Under the pieces are notes generated by a model that was not told the DNA's origin, made no database searches, and was given only the letters and a program-made list of their open reading frames with translations. Positions 27,080 to 36,511 of a stretch of 64,000 nt of DNA are shown one piece after another. Position numbers and translations under genes: made by a program. Within the stretch, counting starts at the first letter, position 1. Each line of letters starts with the position of its first letter. Origin of the DNA: Natronococcus jeotgali DSM 18795 (GTDB lineage: Archaea; Halobacteriota; Halobacteria; Halobacteriales; Natrialbaceae); the NCBI RefSeq assembly GCF_000337695.1, contig NZ_AOIA01000116.1:1-64000 (forward strand). The letters run 5' to 3'.

Positions 27080-28342
27080 ATGCTGGAGTTGTACGACGCC
27101 TTGCTGGTCCTCCTGGGGGCCGTCCTGTTCGGGGTCGCGGTACTGCCGCGGTTCGTCGCCGATCGAGCGATCTCTCTGCCCATGTTCTTCGTCGGGTTCG
27201 GGATCCTCGCCTTCGGCCTGCCGACGGGACTGCCGGCCCCGGATCCCCTCGAACAGGGCCTCCTGACCGAGCGGATCGCGGAGTTCGGCGTGATCGTCGC
27301 GCTGATGGCGGTCGGGTTGAAACTCGACCGCGTTCCGGGGCTGCGGGCCTGGGCCTCGACGTGGCGACTGCTCGGGATCACGATGCCGCTTTCGATCGCC
27401 GCCGCGGCGCTGCTCGGGTGGTGGTACGTCGGGCTGGTCGTCCCGGCGGCGGTCCTGCTGGGGGCCTGTATCGCACCGACCGACCCCGTCCTCGCCTCGG
27501 AGGTTCAGGTCGAGGAACCAGGCGAGGGGGACGAATCCCAGCCCATGACGGATCGCGAGGGCAAGGGCGACGAGGTTCGCTTCGCGCTCTCCTCGGAGGC
27601 GGGACTCAACGACGGGTTCGCGTTTCCGTTCACGAACGTCGCGATCGCGATGGCGCTGGTCGGAATCGCACCCGGCAACTGGGTCGGCGAGTGGCTCCTG
27701 ATCGACGTCGGCTACAGGATCGTCGTCGGCGCCGTCCTCGGCGCCGTCCTCGGGCGGATCGCGGCGTGGATCATCTTCCTGACGGTCCCGAAAACCGAGA
27801 TCGCCCGGTCGGTGCAGGGCCTCGAGGCGCTCGCCGGAACGCTGCTGATCTACGGGGCCACCGAGGTCGCGGGCGGGTACGGCTTCATCGCGGTCTTCGT
27901 CGCGGCGGTGGCGATCCGGAGCTACGAGCGGTCCCACGAGTACAACGACGCGCTCCACGAGCTCGGCGAGCTCGCCGAACAGGCCGCGATGGCGGTCATC
28001 ATGGTGTTCTTCGGCGGGGCGATCGCCGGCGGGTTGCTCGCGCCGCTGACGGTCGAGGCGCTGGTCGCGGCGGTCGCGATCGTCCTGGTCGTTCGTCCGG
28101 CCGCCGGCGTCGTCGGCCTGCTCGGGTTCGACCGCGATTGGGCCGAGCGGGGGGCCATCGCCTTCTTCGGGATCAGGGGTATCGGCTCGTTCTACTACCT
28201 CGCGCACGGCCTGAACGAGGGGGCGTTCGCCGACGCCGACCTCCTCTGGGCGCTGGTCGGCGCCGTGGTCGTGATCTCGATCGTCCTCCACGGCGTCACG
28301 GCGACGCCCGTCATCAACCGGCTGCCCTCCTCCTCGGGGTAA
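27080..28342 (+). CDS. CPA1-family Na+(or K+)/H+ antiporter
   Basis: The 420-aa membrane protein has about 11-12 hydrophobic helices and CPA1 signatures: APTDPVLAS in the unwound helix, SSEAGLNDGFAFPF (the conserved ND motif), and FFGIRGIGSFYYLAHG near the C-terminus. It exchanges cations for protons across the membrane, and its place next to trkA and trkH fits cation homeostasis. The ATG at 27080 begins MLELYDALL, a good membrane N-terminus. Confidence 0.9.
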   Translation: MLELYDALLVLLGAVLFGVAVLPRFVADRAISLPMFFVGFGILAFGLPTGLPAPDPLEQGLLTERIAEFGVIVALMAVGLKLDRVPGLRAWASTWRLLGITMPLSIAAAALLGWWYVGLVVPAAVLLGACIAPTDPVLASEVQVEEPGEGDESQPMTDREGKGDEVRFALSSEAGLNDGFAFPFTNVAIAMALVGIAPGNWVGEWLLIDVGYRIVVGAVLGAVLGRIAAWIIFLTVPKTEIARSVQGLEALAGTLLIYGATEVAGGYGFIAVFVAAVAIRSYERSHEYNDALHELGELAEQAAMAVIMVFFGGAIAGGLLAPLTVEALVAAVAIVLVVRPAAGVVGLLGFDRDWAERGAIAFFGIRGIGSFYYLAHGLNEGAFADADLLWALVGAVVVISIVLHGVTATPVINRLPSSSG

Positions 28343-28512
28343 GCTGGCACCGCGGGCTGACGGCCGGCGGACCGACCGGAAGCGCGTTCGCGCCGCCGAG
28401 GCCGGTTCGCGCTCGAGGTCGGCCGTTTATGTTCACTAGAGTCGTACTCGACGGTGCGAACTGATAGCCTTTGGCGCCGGCGTCTCGTCGCGCGCCGGGA
28501 GGTACACACCCA

Positions 28513-29847
28513 ATGTACGTACTCATCGTCGGCGCGGGGCAGGTCGGACGGACGATCGCCGCCAACCTCGAGCGGTCCCACGAGGTCGCGGTGGTCGAAC
28601 GCGACCCGCGGATCGCCGAGGACGTCACCTACGCGCACGACGTGCTGACGGTGACGGGGGACGGGACGGCGCTCGAGACCCTTCGGGAGGCCGGACTCGA
28701 GCGGGCCGACATGATCGTCGCGTGTACGGACGCCGGGAAGACCAACCTCGTCGTCTGCGGTACCGCCAAGACCGCGACCGACGCGTTCACGATCGCTCGC
28801 GTTCGTCGCCACACCATGCTCGAGACCTGGGAGGGGGCAGAGGGTGCGTTCGGCGTCGATTTCATGATCTGTACGGACCTGCTGGTCGCACGGAAGATCG
28901 TCCACCTCTCCGGGTTCCCGCGGGCCCAGGACGTCGAGACGTTCGCCGGCGGCCTCGTGCGGATGGCAGAGTTCGAAGTCGGTCCCGAGAGTCCGCTGGT
29001 CGGACGTCGGGTTCGCGACTCGGATCAGTACGGGTCGGTGACCTTCACCGGCGTCTTCCGCGACGAGGAACTACTGGTGGCCCGGGGCGAAACGAGGTTC
29101 GAGGACGGCGATCGGATCGTCGTCGTCGGGGACGCCGAGTCGGTCGGGGAGTTCGGGATAGCCAACGTGCCCGAGGGGGCGGCGAGCACCGACGACGTGG
29201 TGATCGTCGGCGGCAGCGAGATCGGCTACCAGACCGCCCGGGAGTTCGAGTTCCACGGCTTCGAACCCCGGCTGATCGAGCGGGACCGCGACCGCGCCCG
29301 CGAACTCGCCGAGGCGCTTCCCGGCGCGCTCGTCGTCGAGGGCGACGCGACGGACGCGGAGTTTCTCGCCCGGGAGCGCGTCGACGAAGCGGATCTCGTG
29401 GTCGCCGCGCTCGACAGCGACGGGATGAATCTGCTCGTCTCCCTGCTCGCTCGTCGGATCGGGGCCAATCGAACGGTCGCCATCATCGACAACACCGAGT
29501 ACGTCGACCTCTTCGAGATCGTCGGGATCGACGTCGCGGTCAACCCTCGCGAGGAAACCGCCGAAGAGATCGTCCGCTTCACCCGAACCGATCGGACCGA
29601 GAAGATCGCGATGCTCGAGCACGACCGCGCCGAGGTCGTCGAGATCGAACTCGATCCCGAGAGCGCGCTGACGGGCCGCCGGATCGACGAGTCGGTCGCC
29701 GACCTTCCGGGGGGCGTCGTCGTCGCCGCGATCTCCCGGGGCGGACGGCTCGTCGTTCCCCGGGGGGAGACGGTCCCGCAGCCCGGCGATCACGCCGTGC
29801 TCTTCGTCGACGCCGCGGTGCTCGACGAGGTCTCCGCGGCGGTGTGA
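28513..29847 (+). CDS. trkA: Trk potassium uptake regulatory protein TrkA
   Basis: The 444-aa cytosolic protein has two tandem RCK modules. Each has a Rossmann NAD-binding fold (VLIVGAGQVGRTIA at the start; VVIVGGSEIGYQTA near 235) followed by a TrkA_C domain with the PxSxLxGRxIxE-type pattern. It gates TrkH in response to nucleotides. A TATA-like ttta at about 28427 gives a roughly 60-nt leader. Confidence 0.94.
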   Translation: MYVLIVGAGQVGRTIAANLERSHEVAVVERDPRIAEDVTYAHDVLTVTGDGTALETLREAGLERADMIVACTDAGKTNLVVCGTAKTATDAFTIARVRRHTMLETWEGAEGAFGVDFMICTDLLVARKIVHLSGFPRAQDVETFAGGLVRMAEFEVGPESPLVGRRVRDSDQYGSVTFTGVFRDEELLVARGETRFEDGDRIVVVGDAESVGEFGIANVPEGAASTDDVVIVGGSEIGYQTAREFEFHGFEPRLIERDRDRARELAEALPGALVVEGDATDAEFLARERVDEADLVVAALDSDGMNLLVSLLARRIGANRTVAIIDNTEYVDLFEIVGIDVAVNPREETAEEIVRFTRTDRTEKIAMLEHDRAEVVEIELDPESALTGRRIDESVADLPGGVVVAAISRGGRLVVPRGETVPQPGDHAVLFVDAAVLDEVSAAV

Positions 29848-30416
29848 CGCGCCGACGGCAACTCCGCGTTCGACGGCGCCGTCGAGCGGGTCGGCGACGC
29901 GCTCGAGCGAACGTGCGAACGACGGGTTCCCGGATCGAACGGGGGACCCGTTCTCCGCCGTCTACGGACGAGCGAGGCGAGCGCCTCGGTACGGGCGTTC
30001 GTCTCGAGGACGACACGCTCGTGGTTTCGAGCGGGCGAACCGACGAGACGCTGACGCCGACGGACGGAACCGAGGCCCGCTCCGGCGGCGTCCTGACGGT
30101 TCTCTGCCGCAGCGACTTCGATGCGGGACCGCTCCGGGCCGTCGAGTCGGATTATTGGAAGAGAAATATACTTACGAGATAGAACTGAATCGGAGGTAGG
30201 TATATAGATGTGCGGCTGGAATCGGAACGCCTCGAGCGACGGTCCGAGCGAACGGTTCGAACGCAGACCCGATAGCCCGACCCCGAGGACGGCCGAGTCG
30301 GATCGAGGCGGGGGTCTCGAGCCGGTAGAGCGCCCGGCGCCGAGAGCCACCCCGGGGGGCAAAACGTCGGTTGTCAGCGGCGCGGTTCGCGAGGGCGCGA
30401 TCGGGGAGTGGTTCGA
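29848..30416. other. Intergenic stretch before trkH, possible remnant and promoters
   Basis: This 569-bp gap has no convincing gene. Short frames on both strands have biased starts that break down, for example a sequence opening DGNSAFDGAVERV near 29856 that soon loses coding character, which may be a decayed gene. A hairpin CGAGGC-gagc-GCCTCG lies at 29973-29988. Two AT-rich TATA-like blocks occur (aaatatac at about 30165 and tatatag at about 30198). A 70-aa frame at 30208-30420 ends in an ATGA overlap with trkH but lacks acidic composition. Confidence 0.4.
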
Positions 30417-31952
30417 ATGACGCGGCCGCTCCGGGTCGACTGGCGGGCCGGGCTGAGTCTGGCCGGCACGATCCTCGCGTTCTTTTCGCTGGCGTTCGTG
30501 ATTCCGATCCTCGTCGCGCTCGCGTACGGCGGCGCGGACCTGTGGGTCTTCGTCGCCTCGATGGGGATCACCGCCGGTTCGGGATTCGCGCTACGTCGAC
30601 TGGACCCCCAACCCGAACCCGGCGCGCGGGAGGCGTTTTTCGTCGTCGCGATGTCGTGGCTGCTCGCCGCCACGTTCGGCGCACTCCCGTACGTTCTGGC
30701 CGGAAACGGAACCATCGCTTACCCGGTGAACGCGCTGTTCGAGAGCATGAGCGGAATCACGACGACCGGAGCGACGGTGATGGGCGACATCTCCTTCGAC
30801 ACCCACTCCCGCGCGATCATGATGTGGCGCCAGCTCACCCAGTGGCTCGGCGGAATGGGGATCATCGTCCTCGCGGTCGCCATCCTCTCGCAGATGGCCG
30901 TCGGCGGGGCCCAGCTGATGCGAGCGGAGACGCCGGGGCCCGGGATCTCGAAGCTCACGCCACACATCGCCGAAACCGCCCGCGTCCTCTGGATCGCCTA
31001 CATCGCGCTCACGGTCGCGTACATGGGGCTCCTGTACGGCGTGCACTTGCTGGGGTACGCGCCGAACATGGACCTGTACAACGCGATCGCCCACGGCTTC
31101 ACGACGCTGCCGACGGGCGGGTTCTCCCCCGAGGCGCGCAGCATCGAGGCGTTCTCGCCGCTCGTCCAGTGGCTCGTGATTCCGTTCATGTTCTTCGCGG
31201 GCGTCAACTTCGTGCTCTGGTGGCACGTCATCGCGGGCGATCCGCGGACGCTGCTGCGGGACAACGAGTTCCGGACCTACCTCGGCGCGGTGTCGGTGCT
31301 GACGGTCGTCTGCGCGATCGTGCTCTTTCTTTCCGCGCTGGAGACGCCAGAAACCGGTCAGGTCGGCGGGAACGTGGAGCGGTCGCTGCGCTACGCGGCC
31401 TTCCAGATCGCCTCGCTGACGAACTCGACCGGGTACGCGAACATGGACTTCGACGCGTGGAGTGGCACCACGAAGGGACTCCTGTTGTTCGCGATGTTCA
31501 TCGGCGGCTCCACCGGGTCGACCGGTGGCGGGATCAAGGTCCTCCGGTGGCTGGTCGTCATCAAGTCGCTTCGGCGGGAGGTCTTTACCACGATCCACCC
31601 GGAAGCGGTCCGGCCGGTTCGGATGAACGGTCGCGTCCTCGACGAGGATGCGATTCGGGGCATCTACTCGTTCACGCTGCTTTACCTCGTGCTCTTCCTC
31701 GTCGGCGTCGGGCTGCTCTCGGCCGACGCGGCCCGCGTCGGCTTCGACGTCAGCTTGCTCGACGTGTTGAGCACGTCTATCTCGATGCTCGGTAACATCG
31801 GGCCGGGGCTCGGGACGGTAACCGGCCCGATGGGCGGCTACCTCGAGTTCCCCACCACCTCGAAGCTGCTGATGATCCTCTACATGTGGATCGGGCGCCT
31901 CGAGATCTTTCCCGTCCTCGTGCTCCTGACGAGGGCCTACTGGCGGAGCTGA
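30417..31952 (+). CDS. trkH: Trk potassium transporter membrane subunit TrkH
   Basis: The 511-aa product is a K+ channel-like protein with four pore repeats. Filter-like loops are seen as SGITTTGAT, FTTLPTGGF, TNSTGYAN and NIGPGLG, between about ten hydrophobic helices; the repeat after GGSTGSTGGGIK carries the typical cytosolic gating segment. It lies 569 bp downstream of trkA in the same direction. K+ accumulation is central to the salt-in strategy. Confidence 0.94.
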   Translation: MTRPLRVDWRAGLSLAGTILAFFSLAFVIPILVALAYGGADLWVFVASMGITAGSGFALRRLDPQPEPGAREAFFVVAMSWLLAATFGALPYVLAGNGTIAYPVNALFESMSGITTTGATVMGDISFDTHSRAIMMWRQLTQWLGGMGIIVLAVAILSQMAVGGAQLMRAETPGPGISKLTPHIAETARVLWIAYIALTVAYMGLLYGVHLLGYAPNMDLYNAIAHGFTTLPTGGFSPEARSIEAFSPLVQWLVIPFMFFAGVNFVLWWHVIAGDPRTLLRDNEFRTYLGAVSVLTVVCAIVLFLSALETPETGQVGGNVERSLRYAAFQIASLTNSTGYANMDFDAWSGTTKGLLLFAMFIGGSTGSTGGGIKVLRWLVVIKSLRREVFTTIHPEAVRPVRMNGRVLDEDAIRGIYSFTLLYLVLFLVGVGLLSADAARVGFDVSLLDVLSTSISMLGNIGPGLGTVTGPMGGYLEFPTTSKLLMILYMWIGRLEIFPVLVLLTRAYWRS

Positions 31953-32014
31953 CGCGAGAAGGTGTCTCGCGATCCGAGGACGCGTTCGCCACGGGCTCGC
32001 CAGAACGATCGGGC

Positions 32015-33475
32015 TCACCGCCGTTCGAGCACCGTTCCCTCGCCCCCGACGGCGACGCCCAGATCGTCGCCGAGCGCGACCTCCTCGAGTCCCGCCGGCG
32101 CGTCGGCGTCGGCTCGTTCCCAGTCGGCCGTCGGATCCTCGCGCTCGTGGATCGCCCCGTCGGCGGTACAGACTGCGAGTCGCGCCCCGACCCCGTCGAT
32201 CCCCGCAAGCGCGTCCTCGCAGACCCGTTCGGGGGTCCACCGCGAGCCGTCGTAGCGGTGGACGACGCCGGCGTCGGTACAGAGGTGACAGCCCTCCTCG
32301 TCGCCCTCCGCAGCGATTCCGACGGGAGTGCCGTCGGCGTCCTCGATCCCGATTCGCTCGAAGCTCCGGCCGCCGTCGTCGGTCGCGAAGACGCCGTCGT
32401 TCGTATCACAGCAGTAGCCGACCGCGCCCGCGAGGACGACGTCGCTCAGGCTCGAGCCTCCGCCCGGCGTCACGGGCTCGTCCCATCGACAGTCGCCGTC
32501 GCGGTAGTGCCCGCGCAGCACCTCGCCCGAGCCGTTGATCAGGAGGACGGTCTCCTCGCCGTCGCCGCCCGCGACGGCGATCCCCGCCAGGTTGTCGGTC
32601 CGGTCGTCGGGCGCCGAGTAGTCCACGTGGCGACCCGACTCGACCTCGAGTCGGCCGACGGCGCCGCCATCGCCGGCGACCCAGACGATCGCGCCGTCGT
32701 CGGTCGCGTCGACGCCGGACAGGGCCTGGCCCTGGGCCGCGGGCCCGTCCTCGAGGAGGACCGACCACTCCTCGCCGTCCGTGCTCGCGACGACGCCGCC
32801 CTCGCCGACGGCGACCGCACCCGAGGTCGTGATCGCGGCGTCGCGGAGGGTCGCCTCGGTCGGGGCGTCAGCGGGTCGCCACTCGGGCTCGGCGTCGGGT
32901 TCGGACCCGGACGGCGCCGCGGTCGATTCGGACTTCGGCTCGGCGTCGTCCGGCACCGAGTCGGCTCCGGGTTCGGCGCCCCCGGAGTCGGGCGGTCCGG
33001 CATCGGCCTCCGCGTCGGTCGACCGTTCGGGTTCGGCCGTCGGCTCGCGCTCGGGACCGCTCGAGGGCGACGGGCGCGCGGACGTCGCCCTCGATTCGGA
33101 CGCGTCGCGCTCCGCCCGGTCGGTCCGTTCGACCCCGGCGTCGGGCTCCGCCGGCGGCGGCCCGAGGGAGTCGGTACCCGACGCCGTCGCCGACCGCTCG
33201 GCAGTCGCGTCCCGTCCGTCGCTTCCCTCCCGATCGGAAAGCGCCGCCTCGGTCGGCGAGGGGGCGTCGTCCGCCGAGCCGTCGCCGCGCCGCGAGAGAT
33301 AGAGGACGATCGGCGGGACGACGTAACACGCCAGCGCGAGGATCGCGAAGCCGCGGTGGATGAAAGTCAACATCCCGAACGCCGTGAGCCCGGTCGTCGC
33401 GATGGCGTGCATCCACGTCTTCGTGTACCGTCGGAAGAACGCGCCGAACGACTCGTCGGCGGTCGCGGTCGACAT
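32015..33475 (-). CDS. Membrane-anchored beta-propeller protein with long acidic linker
   Basis: The 486-aa product has two N-terminal hydrophobic helices (about 22-60), a disordered Pro/Glu/Asp/Ser-rich linker of roughly 150 residues (62-215), and a C-terminal domain of YCF48/WD40-like blades (GVVASTDGEEWSVLL, DGVFATDDGGRSFERIG and similar GG.SW units), ending near residue 486. Two Cys pairs in CCDTND and CHLCTD are notable. It resembles photosystem-assembly-factor-like beta-propellers; the real role is unknown. Confidence 0.75.
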   Translation of the reverse strand: MSTATADESFGAFFRRYTKTWMHAIATTGLTAFGMLTFIHRGFAILALACYVVPPIVLYLSRRGDGSADDAPSPTEAALSDREGSDGRDATAERSATASGTDSLGPPPAEPDAGVERTDRAERDASESRATSARPSPSSGPEREPTAEPERSTDAEADAGPPDSGGAEPGADSVPDDAEPKSESTAAPSGSEPDAEPEWRPADAPTEATLRDAAITTSGAVAVGEGGVVASTDGEEWSVLLEDGPAAQGQALSGVDATDDGAIVWVAGDGGAVGRLEVESGRHVDYSAPDDRTDNLAGIAVAGGDGEETVLLINGSGEVLRGHYRDGDCRWDEPVTPGGGSSLSDVVLAGAVGYCCDTNDGVFATDDGGRSFERIGIEDADGTPVGIAAEGDEEGCHLCTDAGVVHRYDGSRWTPERVCEDALAGIDGVGARLAVCTADGAIHEREDPTADWERADADAPAGLEEVALGDDLGVAVGGEGTVLERR

Positions 33476-33675
33476 CGCTCAGCCCCACCCCGTCTCGAGG
33501 GCGGGACGTTCGCCGCGACGACCGGGAGCCGGCTCGAGAGCCGACGACGGAAACCGTTCGCTCATCGAGTGCGCCTTGGCGCTCCGCACGGAAAAGGCGG
33601 AACCCTGAACCGTCCCGATACCGTCGGACGGAGCGTCTGGTCGACAGTACGAGCCTCGGCCGCGAACCTGCAACG

Positions 33676-33681
33676 TTATAC
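33676..33681 (+). promoter_or_regulatory. TATA element and Shine-Dalgarno before pantoate kinase
   Basis: ttatac is centred about 28 bp before the ATG at 33706. A gggagg sequence sits directly before the start, which would place an SD too near a leaderless start; which route initiates is unresolved. Confidence 0.45.
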
Positions 33682-33705
33682 CGTACCGGCAGTAATCGGG
33701 AGGTG

Positions 33706-34533
33706 ATGCGCGAGGAGGCGACGGCGTTCGTCCCGGGTCACGTGACCGGATTCTTCAGCGCCCATCCGGACGAGAACCCGACGAAGGCCGGCTCACGGGG
33801 GGCAGGGCTGACGCTGACCGACGGCGTCGAGGTAACGGTCGAACCGGCGTCCGAGCGAGCGGTCGTCCTCGACGGGGAACCGATCGAGATCGATCCGGTA
33901 CTCGACGTCCTCGAGGCGCTCGAGGCCCCGGCCCGCGTCGAGGCCGTCTCGGAGCTCCCGCTGGGCGCCGGCTTCGGCGTCTCGGGGGCGATGGCGCTGG
34001 GCACGGCGTTCGCGGCGAACCGGGTCTTCGAGCGGCGGCGCTCGCGAAACGAGCTGGTCGCGATCGCCCACGCCGCGGAGGTGCGGGCCGGAACCGGGCT
34101 GGGCGACGTGGTCGCTCAGGCGCGGGGCGGGATCCCGATCCGGCTCGAGCCCGGCGGGCCCGCGGTCAACGAGCTCGACGCGGTGCCCGACCGGAGCCGC
34201 GTCGAGTACGTCCCGTTCGGCGAGCTGTCGACGGCCGACGTGCTGGCGGGCGAGACGGCAAAACTCTCGCGGGCCGGCGAGGCGGCGCTGTCGCGGATCG
34301 TCGAGGAGCCCACCCTCGAGTCGCTCATGGAGGCCTCCCGGCGGTTCGCCCGCGACGCCGAGTTGCTGACGCCGACGCTCGAGGCGGCCATCGAGGACGT
34401 GGCGGCCGTCGGCGGGCAAGCCTCGATGGCGATGCTCGGCGAGACGGTCTTCGCGCTGGGTACCGGACTCTCCGACGCCGGCTACGAGCCGGCGGTGTGT
34501 GCGACCCACCCCGCGGGCGCGGTGTTAAAATAG
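33706..34533 (+). CDS. Pantoate kinase (GHMP family)
   Basis: The 275-aa product has the GHMP kinase ATP motif LPLGAGFGVSGA and the acidic, helical C-terminal half typical of archaeal pantoate kinase. It phosphorylates pantoate in the archaeal route to CoA. The partner enzyme, 4-phosphopantoate--beta-alanine ligase, follows 44 bp downstream, which strongly supports this identity. ATG 33706 is preferred over the preceding in-frame GTG. Confidence 0.9.
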   Translation: MREEATAFVPGHVTGFFSAHPDENPTKAGSRGAGLTLTDGVEVTVEPASERAVVLDGEPIEIDPVLDVLEALEAPARVEAVSELPLGAGFGVSGAMALGTAFAANRVFERRRSRNELVAIAHAAEVRAGTGLGDVVAQARGGIPIRLEPGGPAVNELDAVPDRSRVEYVPFGELSTADVLAGETAKLSRAGEAALSRIVEEPTLESLMEASRRFARDAELLTPTLEAAIEDVAAVGGQASMAMLGETVFALGTGLSDAGYEPAVCATHPAGAVLK

Positions 34534-34577
34534 CGCGGATCGGTCGGCTTTTCATCGCCGCTCTCGAGGGATCGATC

Positions 34578-35357
34578 ATGACCGATTACGAGACCGTCTC
34601 CGCCGACGTCGACGACGAGGAGGAGATCCCCGAGGACCACCCCAGATACCAGGACCTGCTCACGCGCCACCGGATCGAGCGGGGCGTCGAGAAGGGGATC
34701 ACCCACCTCCAGGGAATGCACGCCGAGGGGCGGGGCAGCGCCTTCGACTACCTGCTCGGCGAGGAGACGATCCCGAGCGCCGACGAGGCCGAGCGCGTCG
34801 CCGCGGCCCACCTGTTGCTGGCGGAGCGCCCGGTGCTCTCGATCAACGGCAACGTCGCCGCACTCGTGCCCGGGGAGATGGTCGAACTCGCCGACGCCGT
34901 CGACGCCGACCTCGAGGTCAACCTCTTCAATCGCACGCCCGAGCGGATCGAAGCGATCGCCGACCACCTCCGCGAGTACGGCGCCGAGGAAGTGAAGGGA
35001 CTCGAGGCCGACGCCCGGATCCCGAATCTCGACCACCAGCGTGCGAAGGTCGACGCCGACGGAATCTACGCCGCCGACGTCGTGGTCGTCCCCCTCGAGG
35101 ACGGCGACCGCGCCGAAGCGCTCGAGGAGATGGGCAAGATCGAGATCGTGATCGACCTCAACCCGCTCTCGCGGTCGCCCCGGGTCGCGGAGGTCCCGAT
35201 CGTGGACAACATCATTCGCGCGGTGCCGAACGTAACCGCCCACGCCCGCGAGCTGGCCGACGCCGACGAGGCCGAACTGCGCGCGATCGTCGACTCGTTC
35301 GACCGGGAGAACGCGCTCCGGACGGCCGAGGAACGGATCCGCAGCGGCGAGCTCTAG
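34578..35357 (+). CDS. 4-phosphopantoate--beta-alanine ligase
   Basis: The 259-aa product matches archaeal phosphopantothenate synthetase, with LTRHRIERGVEKGITHLQGMHAEGRGSAFDY in the N-terminal half, INGNVAALVPGE and NLFNRTPERI in the core, and VDNIIRAVPN near the C-terminus. It joins phosphopantoate and beta-alanine, the second step of the archaeal CoA pathway. Its stop shares the CTAG tetranucleotide with the convergent downstream gene. Confidence 0.92.
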   Translation: MTDYETVSADVDDEEEIPEDHPRYQDLLTRHRIERGVEKGITHLQGMHAEGRGSAFDYLLGEETIPSADEAERVAAAHLLLAERPVLSINGNVAALVPGEMVELADAVDADLEVNLFNRTPERIEAIADHLREYGAEEVKGLEADARIPNLDHQRAKVDADGIYAADVVVVPLEDGDRAEALEEMGKIEIVIDLNPLSRSPRVAEVPIVDNIIRAVPNVTAHARELADADEAELRAIVDSFDRENALRTAEERIRSGEL

Positions 35358-36016
35358 AAGCGGTCGGTGATCCGGGGGGAGACGGCCACGCGAGCGTCCT
35401 CGCGGTCGATGATGAAGTTACGATCGCCGCCGTCGACGAACGGCAGTCGCGATCTGACCGAGCCCGAGAGCTCCTTGAGCCGGTAGTACGACAGCGAAAA
35501 GAACTCGCTGGCTCGACGGCTGAACGAGTCGTCGACCTCGTAGCGGATGTCCCAGTCCTCGCCGCGAAGCGTCTCGCCGTCGTCGTCGACGAGCCAGCGC
35601 CGCGCCAGCGCGACGCCCCGCTCGGCGTCGTAATCCCGCGCGAGGTAGTGTTTGTAGGGGTGACGGATCCAGGACCGCTCCCAGTGGGCGTAGACGTCGA
35701 CCCCCTCGACCTCCTCGAGGTCGTGGATGACGACGTGGAGCTGGAAGGACGCCAGCGGCGACGGGCGCCAGACCCAGGACCCCTCGGCGGTGTTCCCGTC
35801 CATCCGGACTTTCACCGCGGAGATCGGGTTCCGGGAGAAGCCACGCGCCGCGAGAAACGCCTCGATCTTCGCCTCCGAGCAGCGGGCGGTCAGCACGTAC
35901 TCGTCTGCGGTGGTGTGGGTGACGGCGTAGCCGCCGAACGTTCCTCGGAACAGGTAGTGGAGCTGTGGATAGATCGTTCTGCGGGCGGCGTTGACGGCGT
36001 CCTCGCTGAAGCCCAT
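35354..36016 (-). CDS. Conserved haloarchaeal hypothetical protein
   Basis: The 220-aa soluble product has two alpha+beta halves with many aromatic residues (LHYLFRGTFGGYAV, YAHWERSWIRHPYKHYLARDY) and no transmembrane segment. Coding bias is strong and the start ATG is clear. I do not recognise a family or catalytic motif. It overlaps the preceding convergent gene by the shared CTAG stop. Confidence 0.7.
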   Translation of the reverse strand: MGFSEDAVNAARRTIYPQLHYLFRGTFGGYAVTHTTADEYVLTARCSEAKIEAFLAARGFSRNPISAVKVRMDGNTAEGSWVWRPSPLASFQLHVVIHDLEEVEGVDVYAHWERSWIRHPYKHYLARDYDAERGVALARRWLVDDDGETLRGEDWDIRYEVDDSFSRRASEFFSLSYYRLKELSGSVRSRLPFVDGGDRNFIIDREDARVAVSPRITDRF

Positions 36017-36166
36017 ACGACCGATGCATACGCCGACACCGCTATCAACCTTCGGCAGGCAGTGGCCGCGGCTCGCGTCGCGGCCCGAATCGACGGCGGG
36101 CGGAGACTGCGTGCATACGCCAGTGGAACGGTTACGGAGCTATCGATCGGAACTGCGTACACTCAG

Positions 36167-36445
36167 ATGAACACGACGGACAACGAGGACGTCATAACGA
36201 GACGGACACTCGAGACGGACGAAGAGACGCCGGCGGCGCAGATTCCGGCGCTCGTCGCCGCGCTCGAGGATCGGGAGCCGACCGACCTGTCGCCGGTGTA
36301 CTACAGCGTCAACGAACTGCTCTCGGCGCTGTTTTCCTCGCCGCCCCGCGCGACCGCCGACGCCACGGTCGAGTTCACCTACGAGGGGTACCGGTTCCGG
36401 GTGCGCCAGGACGGAACGGCGACGGTGGCCCGCGCCGAGCGCTGA
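36167..36445 (+). CDS. HalOD1 output-domain protein
   Basis: The 92-aa acidic product matches the small HalOD1 domain, which occurs alone or at the C-terminus of haloarchaeal signalling proteins. The core LVAALEDREPTDLSPVYYSVNELLSALF and the C-terminal strand TVEFTYEGYRFRVRQDGTATV are typical. It is a stand-alone protein here; its partner is unknown. Confidence 0.85.
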   Translation: MNTTDNEDVITRRTLETDEETPAAQIPALVAALEDREPTDLSPVYYSVNELLSALFSSPPRATADATVEFTYEGYRFRVRQDGTATVARAER

Positions 36446-36475
36446 TCCGGCGCCGACCGCGAGCGCGGGTCGGTT

Positions 36476-36484
36476 ACTATAAAA
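36476..36484 (+). promoter_or_regulatory. TATA box of tyrS
   Basis: actataaaa is centred about 30 bp before the ATG at 36512, predicting a nearly leaderless transcript. Confidence 0.6.
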
Positions 36485-36511
36485 CCGTCCGACGGGTGCG
36501 ATGAGATAGAG

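Noticed and set aside
30208-30420. A 70-aa gene coupled to trkH by ATGA
   Set aside because: It starts only a few bases after a TATA-like block and has a basic, Pro/Arg-rich composition; it is more likely leader sequence.
33479-33565. A 28-aa leader peptide directly before the beta-propeller gene (minus strand)
   Set aside because: It ends 3 bp before the ATG, but lacks a start signal, coding bias or regulatory codons, so it is not supported.
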